From the NCBI GenBank assembly GCA_900321605.1, contig ONWR01000010.1, positions 1-64,000 on the forward strand: a stretch of 64,000 bases of DNA, given 5' to 3'. Origin of the DNA: an uncultured Bacteroidales bacterium. GTDB lineage: Bacteria > Bacteroidota > Bacteroidia > Bacteroidales > Paludibacteraceae. Numbering within the stretch: position 1 is the stretch's first letter; the number at the start of each line of letters is the position of its first letter. Under the pieces are notes generated by a model. The model made no database searches and was not told the origin of the DNA. It saw nothing but the letters and a program-made list of their open reading frames with translations. Position numbers and translations under genes: made by a program. Below, piece by piece: positions 23,620-33,476 of this stretch.

Positions 23620-24153
23620 TTATTGGAAGAAACTGAAATGCACGCTACCGTAGCTGCGCGTTTCTACGTGTCTGGGGTGCGAGGTAAAATCCGTGTCTTT
23701 CCCGTGCTCTATGACTAACCAACCATCCTCTTTGAGGATATCCTGTGCTCCTAAAATGATGTCCGGCAGGGCAGGGAGTTGCTCCAAGGCATAAGGAGGG
23801 TCAGCAAAGATAAGATCGTACTTGGCGCGGCAGGCACTCAAGAACTTAAACACATCTCCTCGGATGACGCTCAGATTACGAATGCCGAGTTGTTTGCAGC
23901 AGGAGATGATCCAGTTCTGCTGCACATGGGCAATCTCTACGGCGGTCACTTCCCGTGCTCCACGACTCACACACTCAATACCGATGCCTCCGGTTCCCGC
24001 AAAGAGATCGAGTACGTCAATGCCCTCGAAATTCATTCGGTTATTGAGCAGATTGAACAAACTCTCCTTGGCGAAATCGGTGGTCGGTCTCGCGGTGATA
24101 TTTTTAGGGGGCGACAATCGCCGCCCCCCATATGTGCCACTAATAATTCTCAT
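23620..24153 (-). CDS. rsmD: 16S rRNA (guanine966-N2)-methyltransferase
   Basis: 177 aa. MRIISGTYGGRRL start, TDFAKESLFNLL, SAM loop LDLFAGTGGIGIE and catalytic FADPPY are all standard for RsmD, which methylates G966 in helix 31 of 16S rRNA. It follows the gene at 24156 by 2 bp on the minus strand and shares its promoter. Confidence 0.92.
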   Translation of the reverse strand: MRIISGTYGGRRLSPPKNITARPTTDFAKESLFNLLNNRMNFEGIDVLDLFAGTGGIGIECVSRGAREVTAVEIAHVQQNWIISCCKQLGIRNLSVIRGDVFKFLSACRAKYDLIFADPPYALEQLPALPDIILGAQDILKEDGWLVIEHGKDTDFTSHPRHVETRSYGSVHFSFFQ

Positions 24154-24155
24154 TG

Positions 24156-24926
24156 TTACTCCCAGTTACCGGCGTTGTTGTTCGGTGCATAGATGTCACC
24201 GACCTTCAGGCCTGCATAGTGGTCGAGTTTGGTCTCGCGGTCAATGAGGTTAACCAACTCCTGCTCGTTCAGGTCACTCAGATAGCTCTCGAACGGAGCG
24301 CGAGCCTCGAACAGAGGAACACGGATACCCTGACTTGTGGTGTAGTCGTTGTTTACCTCTACTTCGAAACGCTTACCCTCACTGAACGGAATCAGGATGA
24401 TACCATCAATGCTGGTCTCGTCATACTCGCCTTTGTAGAGCGATTGAAGCATGTTCAGCTCAATGGTGTCACGACGGAAACCTTGCAGACCGTTCTTCTT
24501 TACCTCAGCGTCGTTTGCCCAGATATACGCATAGAGTGCATCTTTGTCGTTCGGATCCAGATTCAGCTTCTTGTCCTTGAGGGCTTTTTTCTTAGCTGCA
24601 TCGATGATCTTAATAGCTTTGGACTCAGTCAGACCTGCCTCCAACTGCTTGTCGGTCAGACTTCCTTCCTTCATCAACTCTTTCTTCGGAGCTGTCTTAA
24701 GGAATAACAGCAGTGAATCCAGATTAGCGGTGAACGCACCTTTCTGGTGATGGTACTCTACCTCCGCAGTACGGAGGTCAACGAGGTTCTTGATAACTGC
24801 TACCTCGCGCTGCGCGCGCGTGTCTTCAAACTTGATAGGGGTTGTGACGCTCTGTACGCAGAAAACAGCCATGATGACTGCTGCGATTGTCAGCGCACAA
24901 ATTACAATTAATCTTGTTGCTTTCAT
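24156..24926 (-). CDS. Membrane-anchored protein of unknown function
   Basis: 256 aa. One N-terminal helix (LIVICALTIAAVIMAVFCVQ) then a soluble chain beginning VEYHHQKGAFTANLDSLLLF. This start resembles pilin-like/pseudopilin proteins only in layout. Charged helical middle (about 95-140) and acidic C-terminus ending NAGNWE. I recognise no family. Located directly before rsmD, with its own promoter at 25036-25067. Confidence 0.7.
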   Translation of the reverse strand: MKATRLIVICALTIAAVIMAVFCVQSVTTPIKFEDTRAQREVAVIKNLVDLRTAEVEYHHQKGAFTANLDSLLLFLKTAPKKELMKEGSLTDKQLEAGLTESKAIKIIDAAKKKALKDKKLNLDPNDKDALYAYIWANDAEVKKNGLQGFRRDTIELNMLQSLYKGEYDETSIDGIILIPFSEGKRFEVEVNNDYTTSQGIRVPLFEARAPFESYLSDLNEQELVNLIDRETKLDHYAGLKVGDIYAPNNNAGNWE

Positions 24927-25035
24927 TATAGGTTAAATTTTAATAAATTTCAATAAATATCAAAAAAATTCAAAAATCGCTGTCCTACGGACGATTTTCT
25001 TAACTAATCGTATGATTATTTTTTGAAAATCGCTG

Positions 25036-25083
25036 CAAAGGTACAAAAAAATTTTGATATGTGCAAAAAAAATCGTAACTTTG
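25036..25083. promoter_or_regulatory. Overlapping divergent promoters (unknown gene / rel)
   Basis: Plus: TTTG 25053-25056, 19 bp, TAACTTTG 25076-25083. Minus: TTTG 25067-25064, 20 bp, TACCTTTG 25043-25036. Both -33 boxes share TTTTGATATGTGCAAAA. Confidence 0.85.
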
Positions 25084-25106
25084 CAGCGTTTTTTTGAAAA
25101 CTCTAT

Positions 25107-26543
25107 ATGGAAGATAGCAACAAAGTCCTATATTCGATATTAAATGAGCGTTTGGAGCTCATGCGCCAACTGGATAAAGAAGGCGATTCGGAACGTCGTC
25201 GTCACATAGCCAAAGAGACGCAAACTCTTCATGCGCCCATGGCGCACCGACTCGGTTTGTATCAGATCAAAACCGAGATGGAAGATCTGGCGCTGAAGTT
25301 TCTCGATTATGACACCTACAAGTATATCGCGCACGCGTTGAACGCCAAGAAAGCCGAACGTGAGGCGTATATCGCTTCGTTCATCGCGCCGCTTGAAGAA
25401 AAACTGAAAAAAGAAGGTTTTGTCTTTACCATCAAAGGGCGTCCGAAATCGATTCACTCGATTTACCACAAGATGCAAGCTCAGCATTGCGACGTGGATA
25501 AGATTTACGACCTCTTTGCTATTCGTATCATTTTGGACTCTGCGCCGGAGAAGGAGAAATCCGACTGCTGGCAGGTTTATTCGCTCATCACTGATATCTT
25601 CACGCCGAACCCCAAACGTCTGCGAGATTGGTTGTCCGTCCCCAAGGAGAACGGATACGAGTCGCTGCATACCACGGTCTTGGGACCCGAGAACCGATGG
25701 GTAGAAGTGCAGATCCGTACCAAACGTATGGACGAAATAGCGGAGCAGGGTGTAGCAGCCCATTGGGCATACAAAGGTGTCAAAGGGGAGATCGTTCATA
25801 AGGGAAGCGGAGACGTGTATGTCTTTACCCCGACGGGTGATTTGAAACGTTTGCCCGAAGGAGCTACCGTGCTCGATTTTGCCTATTCGATCCACAGCGA
25901 TGTGGGTGCCCATTGTGTAGGTGGTACGATCAGAAACCAGAATGTCTCTATCCGTCAGAAACTGGAGAACGGCGATCAGGTATCTATCCTCACTTCACCG
26001 AACCAACACCCCAATGCGGATTGGTTGAATTTCGTGGCGTCCTCCAAGGCGAAGAATAAGATTCGTCAGGCACTCAAGGAGATCGAATACAAACAGGCGT
26101 CAGAGGGAAAGGAGATCATCGACCGTAAGTTCAAGAACTGGAAGATCAGCTATACCGAAGGAGACATCACCAAGATGGCAATCCGTCTGGGCTACAAAGC
26201 CGTGTCGGATATGTATCAGTCGGTAGCTACCGGCAAAGAAGATGTTCAGCGGCTTCGCGATGTGCTGCTCGAACCGGAGGAGACTCCTGTACAGCGCGAA
26301 CATACCGAATATGTTGATAAATCCGAACTGAAGGGTTTGGCTATTGAGGTGGATATCAATGTGAAGAATATTGATTATAACCTCTCTAAGTGTTGCAATC
26401 CCGAGCCCGGTGATCCGATCTTCGCTTTTGTCTCCGTGACCAAAGGTATTCGTATTCACCGCATCGATTGCCCGAATGCGAATGATATCCGAAACAGGTA
26501 TCCGTACCGCGTCTTACCGGCTCGCTGGGCGAAGAAATCGTAA
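25107..26543 (+). CDS. Rel-family (p)ppGpp synthetase lacking the HD and ACT domains
   Basis: 478 aa, while Rel/SpoT proteins are usually 700-750. The synthetase is complete: GRPKSIHSIYHKM (nucleotide-binding Arg/Lys), YDLFAIRIIL, ENGYESLHTTVLG, VEVQIRTKRMDEIAEQGVAA. It is followed by TGS (VYVFTPTGDLKRLPEGATVL), the helical region and the Cys-rich domain (LSKCCNPEPGDPI, IHRIDCPN). The N-terminal HD hydrolase is missing apart from its last helix, and the ACT domain after VLPARWAKK is missing. A promoter lies 24 bp before the ATG, so the short N-terminus is not a sequencing cut. Expected to make but not break (p)ppGpp. Confidence 0.85.
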   Translation: MEDSNKVLYSILNERLELMRQLDKEGDSERRRHIAKETQTLHAPMAHRLGLYQIKTEMEDLALKFLDYDTYKYIAHALNAKKAEREAYIASFIAPLEEKLKKEGFVFTIKGRPKSIHSIYHKMQAQHCDVDKIYDLFAIRIILDSAPEKEKSDCWQVYSLITDIFTPNPKRLRDWLSVPKENGYESLHTTVLGPENRWVEVQIRTKRMDEIAEQGVAAHWAYKGVKGEIVHKGSGDVYVFTPTGDLKRLPEGATVLDFAYSIHSDVGAHCVGGTIRNQNVSIRQKLENGDQVSILTSPNQHPNADWLNFVASSKAKNKIRQALKEIEYKQASEGKEIIDRKFKNWKISYTEGDITKMAIRLGYKAVSDMYQSVATGKEDVQRLRDVLLEPEETPVQREHTEYVDKSELKGLAIEVDINVKNIDYNLSKCCNPEPGDPIFAFVSVTKGIRIHRIDCPNANDIRNRYPYRVLPARWAKKS

Positions 26544-26577
26544 TTCGTAATTTTTAATTTGTAATTTTTAATTTCCA
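26541..26577. repeat. 7-bp type repeats TAATTTTT/TAATTTGT before recR
   Basis: The rel stop codon opens this tract of TAATTCG, TAATTTT and TAATTTG units. It ends at the TTG start of recR. Confidence 0.8.
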
Positions 26578-27216
26578 TTGAGCGATTATCCAAGTCAGAT
26601 ATTAGAGCAGGCGGTCAACCAGATGGCATCGCTGCCCGGAGTAGGGCGGCGTACTGCTTTGCGATTAGTGCTCCATCTCTTGCGGCAAACCGATGCGGAG
26701 GTGGAAGCGTTTTCCGGCGCTTTCACGCGTCTCAAGAAAGAGGTCATTTATTGCCGTGAGTGCCATAATATATCCGACACAGAGATCTGTCCTATCTGCT
26801 CATCTCCGCGTCGCGATCATTCGACTATCTGTGTGGTAGAGAACGTCCAAGATGTTATGTCCATTGAGAATACAGGGCAATACACCGGTGTCTATCATGT
26901 GCTCGGAGGAGTGATCTCCCCGATGGAGGGAGTCGGACCCAAAGATATAGAGATTGACAGTCTCATTGAACGGATTACCAAAGGCGGTGTGGATGAGATC
27001 ATACTTGCCCTGCCTACCACCATGGAAGGCGACACCACCAACTTCTATATCTATCGAAGGATACAGAATACTGACCGCTGCGCTGACAGAATACAGCATG
27101 GAGAACTCAAGATCTCGCAGATAGCACGAGGGGTAGCAGTCGGCAATCAAATCGAATATACGGACGAGATCACCCTTGGTCGCTCTATCGTGAACCGAAT
27201 AGCCTTCAAAGGCTGA
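26578..27216 (+). CDS. recR: Recombination mediator RecR with a short insertion
   Basis: 212 aa from TTG 26578. No usable ATG lies before the conserved [17 protein letters not shown] helix-hairpin-helix. Zinc finger [16 protein letters not shown], Toprim [12 protein letters not shown], and C-terminal EYTDEVTL-like [12 protein letters not shown]. RecR with RecO/RecF loads RecA at gaps. Between the Toprim end (FYIYRRIQ) and LKISQIARG about ten residues ([10 protein letters not shown]) are extra for the family. They are coded by the same GACCGCTNCGCTGACAGA motif that is tandemly repeated in the O-methyltransferase gene. Confidence 0.9.
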   Translation: MSDYPSQILEQAVNQMASLPGVGRRTALRLVLHLLRQTDAEVEAFSGAFTRLKKEVIYCRECHNISDTEICPICSSPRRDHSTICVVENVQDVMSIENTGQYTGVYHVLGGVISPMEGVGPKDIEIDSLIERITKGGVDEIILALPTTMEGDTTNFYIYRRIQNTDRCADRIQHGELKISQIARGVAVGNQIEYTDEITLGRSIVNRIAFKG

Positions 27217-27260
27217 CTCTGAAATCTGAAATCTGAAATCTGAAATCTGAATACTGAAAA
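27217..27260. repeat. 7-bp tandem repeats CTGAAAT after recR
   Basis: Five CTGAAAT-type units directly after the recR stop. The same family occurs at 21443-21505. A few more units resume at 27301-27325, up to the next ATG. Confidence 0.9.
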
Positions 27261-27300
27261 TTCGCTTTGCGAATAATCGTTCGAGCGAAGCGAGATAAGA
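27261..27300. repeat. Two-hairpin element with TAATCG linker, copy a
   Basis: Hairpin TTCGC/GCGAA (27261-27273), linker TAATCG (27274-27279), hairpin TTCG/CGAA (27280-27289), then GATAAGA (27294-27300). The stems differ from the other copies at 36260, 36395 and 36519, but pairing is kept. Confidence 0.7.
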
Positions 27301-27329
27301 AATCTGAATACTGAACACTGACAACTAAT

Positions 27330-27764
27330 ATGGAAGAAGTAGTAAGAAAACTGAATTGGATTTATTACGGGCAGATGGTCTTGACGATGATCGTGCTCAC
27401 GGTGATGTATTATGCGTTTATGCACGGTTTATACGAACCGCTGGACACCCTTTCGACCTTGGGTGTGACGGTACAGTATATGATTATCTTTGACGCCTTG
27501 ATCACTATTCCTTTGGGCTTGTATCTGGTGAAACTGTTCAAGCCGCAGACGGATAAGCAGTACTTCAAGTGTGCGGCTACTCGTATTCTATTGGTTAGCA
27601 ATACGATGCCTTTGGGTGTCATTGCTTTCTATTGGATGAACGGTTATCGCTCGATGCTTTGGGTAGCAGCTATCTCCGCTGTAGCTTGGTATTTCTCCAA
27701 ACCAACGATCGGCAAGATGGACAAGGAGATGACGCCCGAAGATCCGAACATGCCTACCTATTAA
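27330..27764 (+). CDS. Four-helix membrane protein of unknown function
   Basis: 144 aa. Hydrophobic segments at about residues 10-30, 45-68, 82-104 and 108-125, with short loops and a charged C-terminal tail ending EDPNMPTY. Tyr and Met are frequent. No family recognised. It is flanked on both sides by heptamer tracts. Confidence 0.7.
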   Translation: MEEVVRKLNWIYYGQMVLTMIVLTVMYYAFMHGLYEPLDTLSTLGVTVQYMIIFDALITIPLGLYLVKLFKPQTDKQYFKCAATRILLVSNTMPLGVIAFYWMNGYRSMLWVAAISAVAWYFSKPTIGKMDKEMTPEDPNMPTY

Positions 27765-27790
27765 TTATTAATTATCAATTATCAATTATC
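27764..27790. repeat. 7-bp tandem repeats AATTATC before the HAD gene
   Basis: Starts at the last base of the preceding stop codon. AATTATT/AATTATC units fill the spacer and end at the ATG at 27791. Confidence 0.85.
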
Positions 27791-28213
27791 ATGATAATAG
27801 CTTGTGATTTTGACGGTACGATTGTTACGCATGAGTATCCGAAAATAGGCAAACCGATTCCGTTTGCCATACAGACATTGAAAAAACTGCAGGAAGAGGA
27901 TCACCACCAGATCATCCTTTGGACGGTGCGCGAAGGTGCATTGCTGCAAGAGGCGATTGATTACTGCAAGTCGAGAGGCTTGGAGTTTTATGCCGTTAAT
28001 TCCAATTATCCGGAGGAAGAACCGGAGCACGGTACGGCACGCAAACTGGTGGCGGACTTGTGGATCGATGATCGTAACCTCGGAGGATTACCGGAATGGG
28101 GTGTGATCTATAATATGATCCATACGGGGCATTGCTATGAGCCTGCTCCGCAGGGTAATATGGAAGACCTTCGTCCCAAGAAAAAAGGCTTCTTGGAAAA
28201 ACTCTTCGGCTAA
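27791..28213 (+). CDS. HAD-superfamily hydrolase
   Basis: 140 aa from ATG 27791. Motif I DFDGTI at the N-terminus supplies the nucleophile Asp. ILWTVREG gives motif II Thr, and VADLWIDDRN gives the motif IV acidic pair. It belongs to the short HAD phosphatases of Bacteroidota without a large cap. The C-terminus (RPKKKGFLEKLF) is basic and may be a tail. Substrate unknown. Confidence 0.8.
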   Translation: MIIACDFDGTIVTHEYPKIGKPIPFAIQTLKKLQEEDHHQIILWTVREGALLQEAIDYCKSRGLEFYAVNSNYPEEEPEHGTARKLVADLWIDDRNLGGLPEWGVIYNMIHTGHCYEPAPQGNMEDLRPKKKGFLEKLFG

Positions 28214-28214
28214 A

Positions 28215-28742
28215 ATGGGAAAATGCGAAAATGCAAAAATAATTAAATTGCGTAAGTTGGAACCCTCAGACCTGCCGTTTCTCTATCAATGGGAGAACGA
28301 CGCCTCGGTGTGGGCGGACGGCTCGAATCATAATCCGCTCTCTCAGCAGGATTTGCGGGACTATATCGAATCGACCACCGGCGACATCTACAAGGACGGT
28401 CAACTGCGTTTGATCATTGAGGATCTTTCAACTTTAAACTTTCAACCTTCAACTTTAGGATGTATTGATCTTTTTGATTTTGATCCGCGTAACCGACGTG
28501 CAGCGATAGGGATGTATATTGCGCCCCAATATCGCGGACAAGGAATAGGACGTGAAGCGGTGCGTTTATTGGAGGAATACGCATTCGGTTTTCTGCATAT
28601 GCGTATTATTTATGCCATCATTTCTACGTCTAATACCGCGTGCTCGGAACTTTACCGACAGGCGGGATATACTCCATCTTCGGTGCTGCCTTCTTGGACG
28701 CTCGAAGCAGATGCCGTGCTGTGGTTCAAACAGGCTTCATGA
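28215..28742 (+). CDS. GNAT N-acetyltransferase with repeat-encoded segments
   Basis: 175 aa from ATG 28215. GNAT core: LRKLEPSDLPFLYQWEND, IGMYIAPQYRGQGIGREAV (acetyl-CoA loop R/Q-G-x-G), and NTACSELYRQAGY. RimJ/SpeG-like acceptor type. The first codons (GKCENAK) come from AAAATGCG-type octamers. Residues about 71-81 (STLNFQPSTLG) between two core strands come from five CTTTCAA heptamers (28425-28459). Both fit the reading frame, so the gene seems intact. Confidence 0.8.
   Translation: MGKCENAKIIKLRKLEPSDLPFLYQWENDASVWADGSNHNPLSQQDLRDYIESTTGDIYKDGQLRLIIEDLSTLNFQPSTLGCIDLFDFDPRNRRAAIGMYIAPQYRGQGIGREAVRLLEEYAFGFLHMRIIYAIISTSNTACSELYRQAGYTPSSVLPSWTLEADAVLWFKQAS
28425..28459. repeat. 7-bp tandem repeats CTTTCAA inside the GNAT gene
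   Basis: CTTTCAA CTTTAAA CTTTCAA CCTTCAA CTTTAGG: five consecutive 7-bp units within coding sequence. Confidence 0.9.
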
Positions 28743-28815
28743 TGCAAAATCCCTATTGGGGAATTGCGCATGTACCTGAAAAAGCAGTACTTTCGTACTT
28801 TTATATATTTGAAAA

Positions 28816-31098
28816 ATGAAGAAAATTATTATAGTATTAGCGCTGTTTTGCACCGTGCCTTTATGGGCACAGGAGGATTTTGATGCCCATTTGGTGGGTC
28901 ATGTGTTGGACGAGAGGACAGGGGAACATTTGCCCTTTGTCAACGTTCAGGTAAAAGGAACGGATATTGGTACTGTGACCGATGAGTCGGGGCATTATTT
29001 TTTGAAGAATCTGCCTCTTGGTAAGCAGACTATTGTTTTCTCCTATGTGGGGTATGAGACGGCGGAACTGCCTGTCCGTATTGAGGAGAATAAGACCGTC
29101 GAACTGAAAGCCGCTATCCGTGAGGTCTCACAGCAGCTCAACGGTGTCGTCGTGACCGCTAACCGATATGCTACGAAGCGTCAGGAGGCGGCTACTATCG
29201 TGAATGTCCTTTCGCCGAAGCTCTTTGAGACGACGGCTGTAGCCTGTGTGGCGGATGTGCTGAATTTTCAACCGGGTTTGCGGGTAGAGAACACATGCTC
29301 CAACTGCGGTAAGACCGAGCTTCGTATCAACGGTCTCCAAGGGCAATATACCCAGATCCTCATGGATAGCCGTCCGGTCTTCTCCAGTATGGCTTCCGTC
29401 TATGGTTTGGAGCAGGTTCCTGCGGCTATGATTGACCGTATTGAGGTGATCCGAGGAGGCGGTTCGGCTATGTATGGAGCCAATGCTGTCGCCGGAGTAG
29501 TGAATATCATCACCAAGGAACCCGTCCGTAATTTCTTCAACATCTCTAATACCAGCATGGTCAACGAACATGCCGGATACGATACCCATACCGATCTCAA
29601 CGCCTCGGTGATGAGTGAGAATCGCAAGATAGGTGCGTACGTCTTTGCGTCTCATCGTTCGCGTAGTGCTTATGACCGTGATCGTGATGGTTTCAGCGAG
29701 GTGCCTAAGATGCGTTCTACTACGGCAGGAGCTCGTGCGTTCTTCAAGACGAGCGCTTATAGCAAACTCACGCTCGAGTACCACCATACAACCGATTTCA
29801 GACGAGGGGGCAACCGATTGGATTTCGAGCCGCATCAGGCTGATATAGCCGAACAGTTGCGTCATAATATCGATGGCGGTCAATTGGCTTTTGATTTTTT
29901 TTCGGTGGATAATAAACATTTCGTCTCGGCTTATTCAGCCATGCAGCATATCGGTCGTGAGAGTTATTTTGGAGCGGGTAGGGACACGGCAGCTTATGGC
30001 CGTAGTACCGATCTCACTTCGATCACCGGTCTGCAATATCGTTTCTCTTATCCTTGCGGAAAGGCGAAGGGCGATCTTACGGTCGGGGCGGAATATACGT
30101 ACAATAGCTTGCATGACCGTATGGTCGGTTATAACCGGAATATCTCCCAAGATGTGCATGTAGCGGGAGTCTATGCCCAAAATGAGTTTAAACAAGAGCA
30201 ATGGTCGGTCTTGATCGGTGCGCGTCTGGAGAAGCATAATCTGCTCAAACGCTTAGTGTGTACCCCTCGTGCTACTGTCCGGTATACGCCTTTGGAGGGC
30301 TTGGTGTTCCGTGCTGGATATAGCAGCGGATACCGAGCTCCGCAGACCTATGATGAGGATCTGCATGTGGCAGCGGTAGGAGGCAATGTGTCTCTCATCA
30401 GTTTGGATCCGAACCTCAAGCCTGAGTACTCTCATAGTGCTACCCTTAGTGCGGACTTCTATCAGCGTTTCGGCAAATGGGAAGTGAACCTCACCGCGGA
30501 GGGTTTCTATACCTATCTCCAAGATGTCTTCTTTTTGAGGGAGGATGGCAATGATGCCGCTGGAAATGTCCTCTTCACCCGTACGAATGCCAAAGCTGCT
30601 TTTGTCGGTGGTCTGAACCTCGAAGGCAAACTATCCTATCAACTCTCTTCTTTCAACTTTCAACTCTCTGCCGGTTATACGTTCCAACAGAGCCGTTACA
30701 CCGAAGCGCAGGCATGGAGTCAGGTCGTAGAACCGGAGAAAAGGATGATGCATGCTCCCGATCACTATGGCTATGTCTTGTTGGACATTCAGCCCGTGAA
30801 GGACTTTACCATCTCCATCAACGGCAAAGCTACCGGTTCGATGCTGGTACCGCATTTGAAGGGATATATCGATCAGGACAGGCTTGAGAAGACGCCTACT
30901 TTCTGGGATATGGGTATCCGTTTGGCGTATGATGTGCATCTCTATAAGCACTACTGCCTGCAGATCAGTTGTGGCGTGAAGAATGTCCTTGATCAATTCC
31001 AGAAAGATATCGACCAAGGCGAGTTACGGGATGCCAGCTACATCTATGGTCCGACTATACCGCGTACATATTTCGCAGGGCTTAGCTTGAAACTGTGA
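28816..31098 (+). CDS. TonB-dependent outer-membrane receptor with N-terminal carboxypeptidase-like domain
   Basis: 760 aa. Signal MKKIIIVLALFCTVPLWAQE. Residues 25-100 are the carboxypeptidase-D regulatory-like domain (GHVLDERTGEHLPFVNVQVK, GTVTDESGHYFLKNLPLG). The plug follows (VVVTANRYATKRQEAATIVN, LRINGLQGQYTQILMDSRPV, IEVIRGGGSAMYGANAVAGV), then a 22-strand barrel ending in Leu. This resembles the siderophore/cobalamin BtuB-like class rather than SusC. It is monocistronic and ends at a bidirectional terminator. Substrate not deducible. Confidence 0.9.
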   Translation: MKKIIIVLALFCTVPLWAQEDFDAHLVGHVLDERTGEHLPFVNVQVKGTDIGTVTDESGHYFLKNLPLGKQTIVFSYVGYETAELPVRIEENKTVELKAAIREVSQQLNGVVVTANRYATKRQEAATIVNVLSPKLFETTAVACVADVLNFQPGLRVENTCSNCGKTELRINGLQGQYTQILMDSRPVFSSMASVYGLEQVPAAMIDRIEVIRGGGSAMYGANAVAGVVNIITKEPVRNFFNISNTSMVNEHAGYDTHTDLNASVMSENRKIGAYVFASHRSRSAYDRDRDGFSEVPKMRSTTAGARAFFKTSAYSKLTLEYHHTTDFRRGGNRLDFEPHQADIAEQLRHNIDGGQLAFDFFSVDNKHFVSAYSAMQHIGRESYFGAGRDTAAYGRSTDLTSITGLQYRFSYPCGKAKGDLTVGAEYTYNSLHDRMVGYNRNISQDVHVAGVYAQNEFKQEQWSVLIGARLEKHNLLKRLVCTPRATVRYTPLEGLVFRAGYSSGYRAPQTYDEDLHVAAVGGNVSLISLDPNLKPEYSHSATLSADFYQRFGKWEVNLTAEGFYTYLQDVFFLREDGNDAAGNVLFTRTNAKAAFVGGLNLEGKLSYQLSSFNFQLSAGYTFQQSRYTEAQAWSQVVEPEKRMMHAPDHYGYVLLDIQPVKDFTISINGKATGSMLVPHLKGYIDQDRLEKTPTFWDMGIRLAYDVHLYKHYCLQISCGVKNVLDQFQKDIDQGELRDASYIYGPTIPRTYFAGLSLKL

Positions 31099-31128
31099 TA
31101 GATGCCTTCATGCAACGATCCCATAAAC

Positions 31129-31159
31129 AAAAAAATCGCCCCATTGGAGCGATTTTTTT
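31129..31159. terminator. Bidirectional terminator between the receptor gene and groL
   Basis: AAAAAATCGC and GCGATTTTTT pair across a 9-nt loop. Confidence 0.85.
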
Positions 31160-31177
31160 GATGGATGATGATACGTT

Positions 31178-32818
<1,641 letters not shown>

Positions 32819-32850
32819 TTACGTTATTACGTAATTACGTCATTACGAAT

Positions 32851-33126
32851 TTATTTAACAATTGCCAGAACGTCTGATTGACGCATAATGAGGTATTTCT
32901 CGCCGTCGAGTTCGAGTTCCGTACCGGCATATTTGCCGTAGAGAACGCGGTCTCCGACTTTGAGGACCATTGCCTCATCTTTGGTTCCTTCGCCTACTGC
33001 GAGTACTTCGCCGCGAACGGGTTTCTCCTTGGCACTATCAGGAATGATGATTCCTCCAACTGTTTTTTCTTCTGCAGCCTCCGGCTTGATCAGCACACGG
33101 TCTGCTAATGGTTGAATTTTGCTCAT
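32851..33126 (-). CDS. groS: Co-chaperonin GroES
   Basis: 91 aa. [20 protein letters not shown], the mobile loop [14 protein letters not shown], and [20 protein letters not shown] are standard. No CIRCE operator is visible upstream. The spacer has a heptamer tract and an inverted repeat, and transcription could also come from the DUF4250 gene promoter at 33420-33450. Confidence 0.97.
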   Translation of the reverse strand: MSKIQPLADRVLIKPEAAEEKTVGGIIIPDSAKEKPVRGEVLAVGEGTKDEAMVLKVGDRVLYGKYAGTELELDGEKYLIMRQSDVLAIVK

Positions 33127-33144
33127 AATATATATGTTTTAAAT

Positions 33145-33184
33145 TATTAACTTTCAATTTTCACCTTTCACCTTTCAACTTTCA
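33145..33184. repeat. 7-bp tandem repeats TTTCACC/TTTCAAC upstream of groS
   Basis: About five TTTCAAN/TTTCACC units between groS and the DUF4250 gene. Next to it, TGCCAAACG (33185-33193) and CGTTTGGCA (33228-33236) form a 9-bp inverted repeat over the DUF4250 stop region. Confidence 0.8.
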
Positions 33185-33217
33185 TGCCAAACGCATAAAA
33201 TCTGCCAAAATGTCAGT

Positions 33218-33394
33218 TTACATGAACCGTTTGGCATCCGGACTGTATTCGTAGCCTGCAGAATGCAGTTTTTGGCAGAGTTCATCGATGTCGATAGCCA
33301 GATCTTCACACAGATCTTCGAGTGTCTGATATTCGTCACGCAGCTTCATGTTGACGAAACTGAGTAGCATTTCAGGGTTGTTTGGGATGTTCAT
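33218..33394 (-). CDS. DUF4250 small protein
   Basis: 58 aa from ATG 33394. The chain has PNNPEMLLSFVNMKLRDEY and SLDELCEDL-like TLEDLCEDLAIDIDELCQKL, ending AGYEYSPDAKRFM. This is the DUF4250 pattern, a short helical family of Bacteroidota and Firmicutes with an HTH-like look. Its own promoter (33420-33450) lies directly upstream, and it may be the first gene of the groS-groL transcript. Function not established. Confidence 0.85.
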   Translation of the reverse strand: MNIPNNPEMLLSFVNMKLRDEYQTLEDLCEDLAIDIDELCQKLHSAGYEYSPDAKRFM

Positions 33395-33419
33395 AACGGT
33401 CTTTTTTTAAAAATTGCTG

Positions 33420-33467
33420 CAAAGGTACACTTTTTTTTGCACATATCAAAATTTTTTAGTACCTTTG
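33420..33467. promoter_or_regulatory. Overlapping divergent promoters (DUF4250 / menG)
   Basis: Plus: TTTG 33436-33439, 20 bp, TACCTTTG 33460-33467. Minus: TTTG 33450-33447, 19 bp, TACCTTTG 33427-33420. Both -33 boxes lie in TTTGCACATATCAAA. Confidence 0.85.
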
Positions 33468-33476
33468 CACGGAATT

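Noticed and set aside
33185..33236. CIRCE-type heat-shock operator before groS
   Set aside because: An inverted repeat TGCCAAACG/CGTTTGGCA exists, but it lacks the TTAGCACTC sequence and overlaps the DUF4250 stop region.
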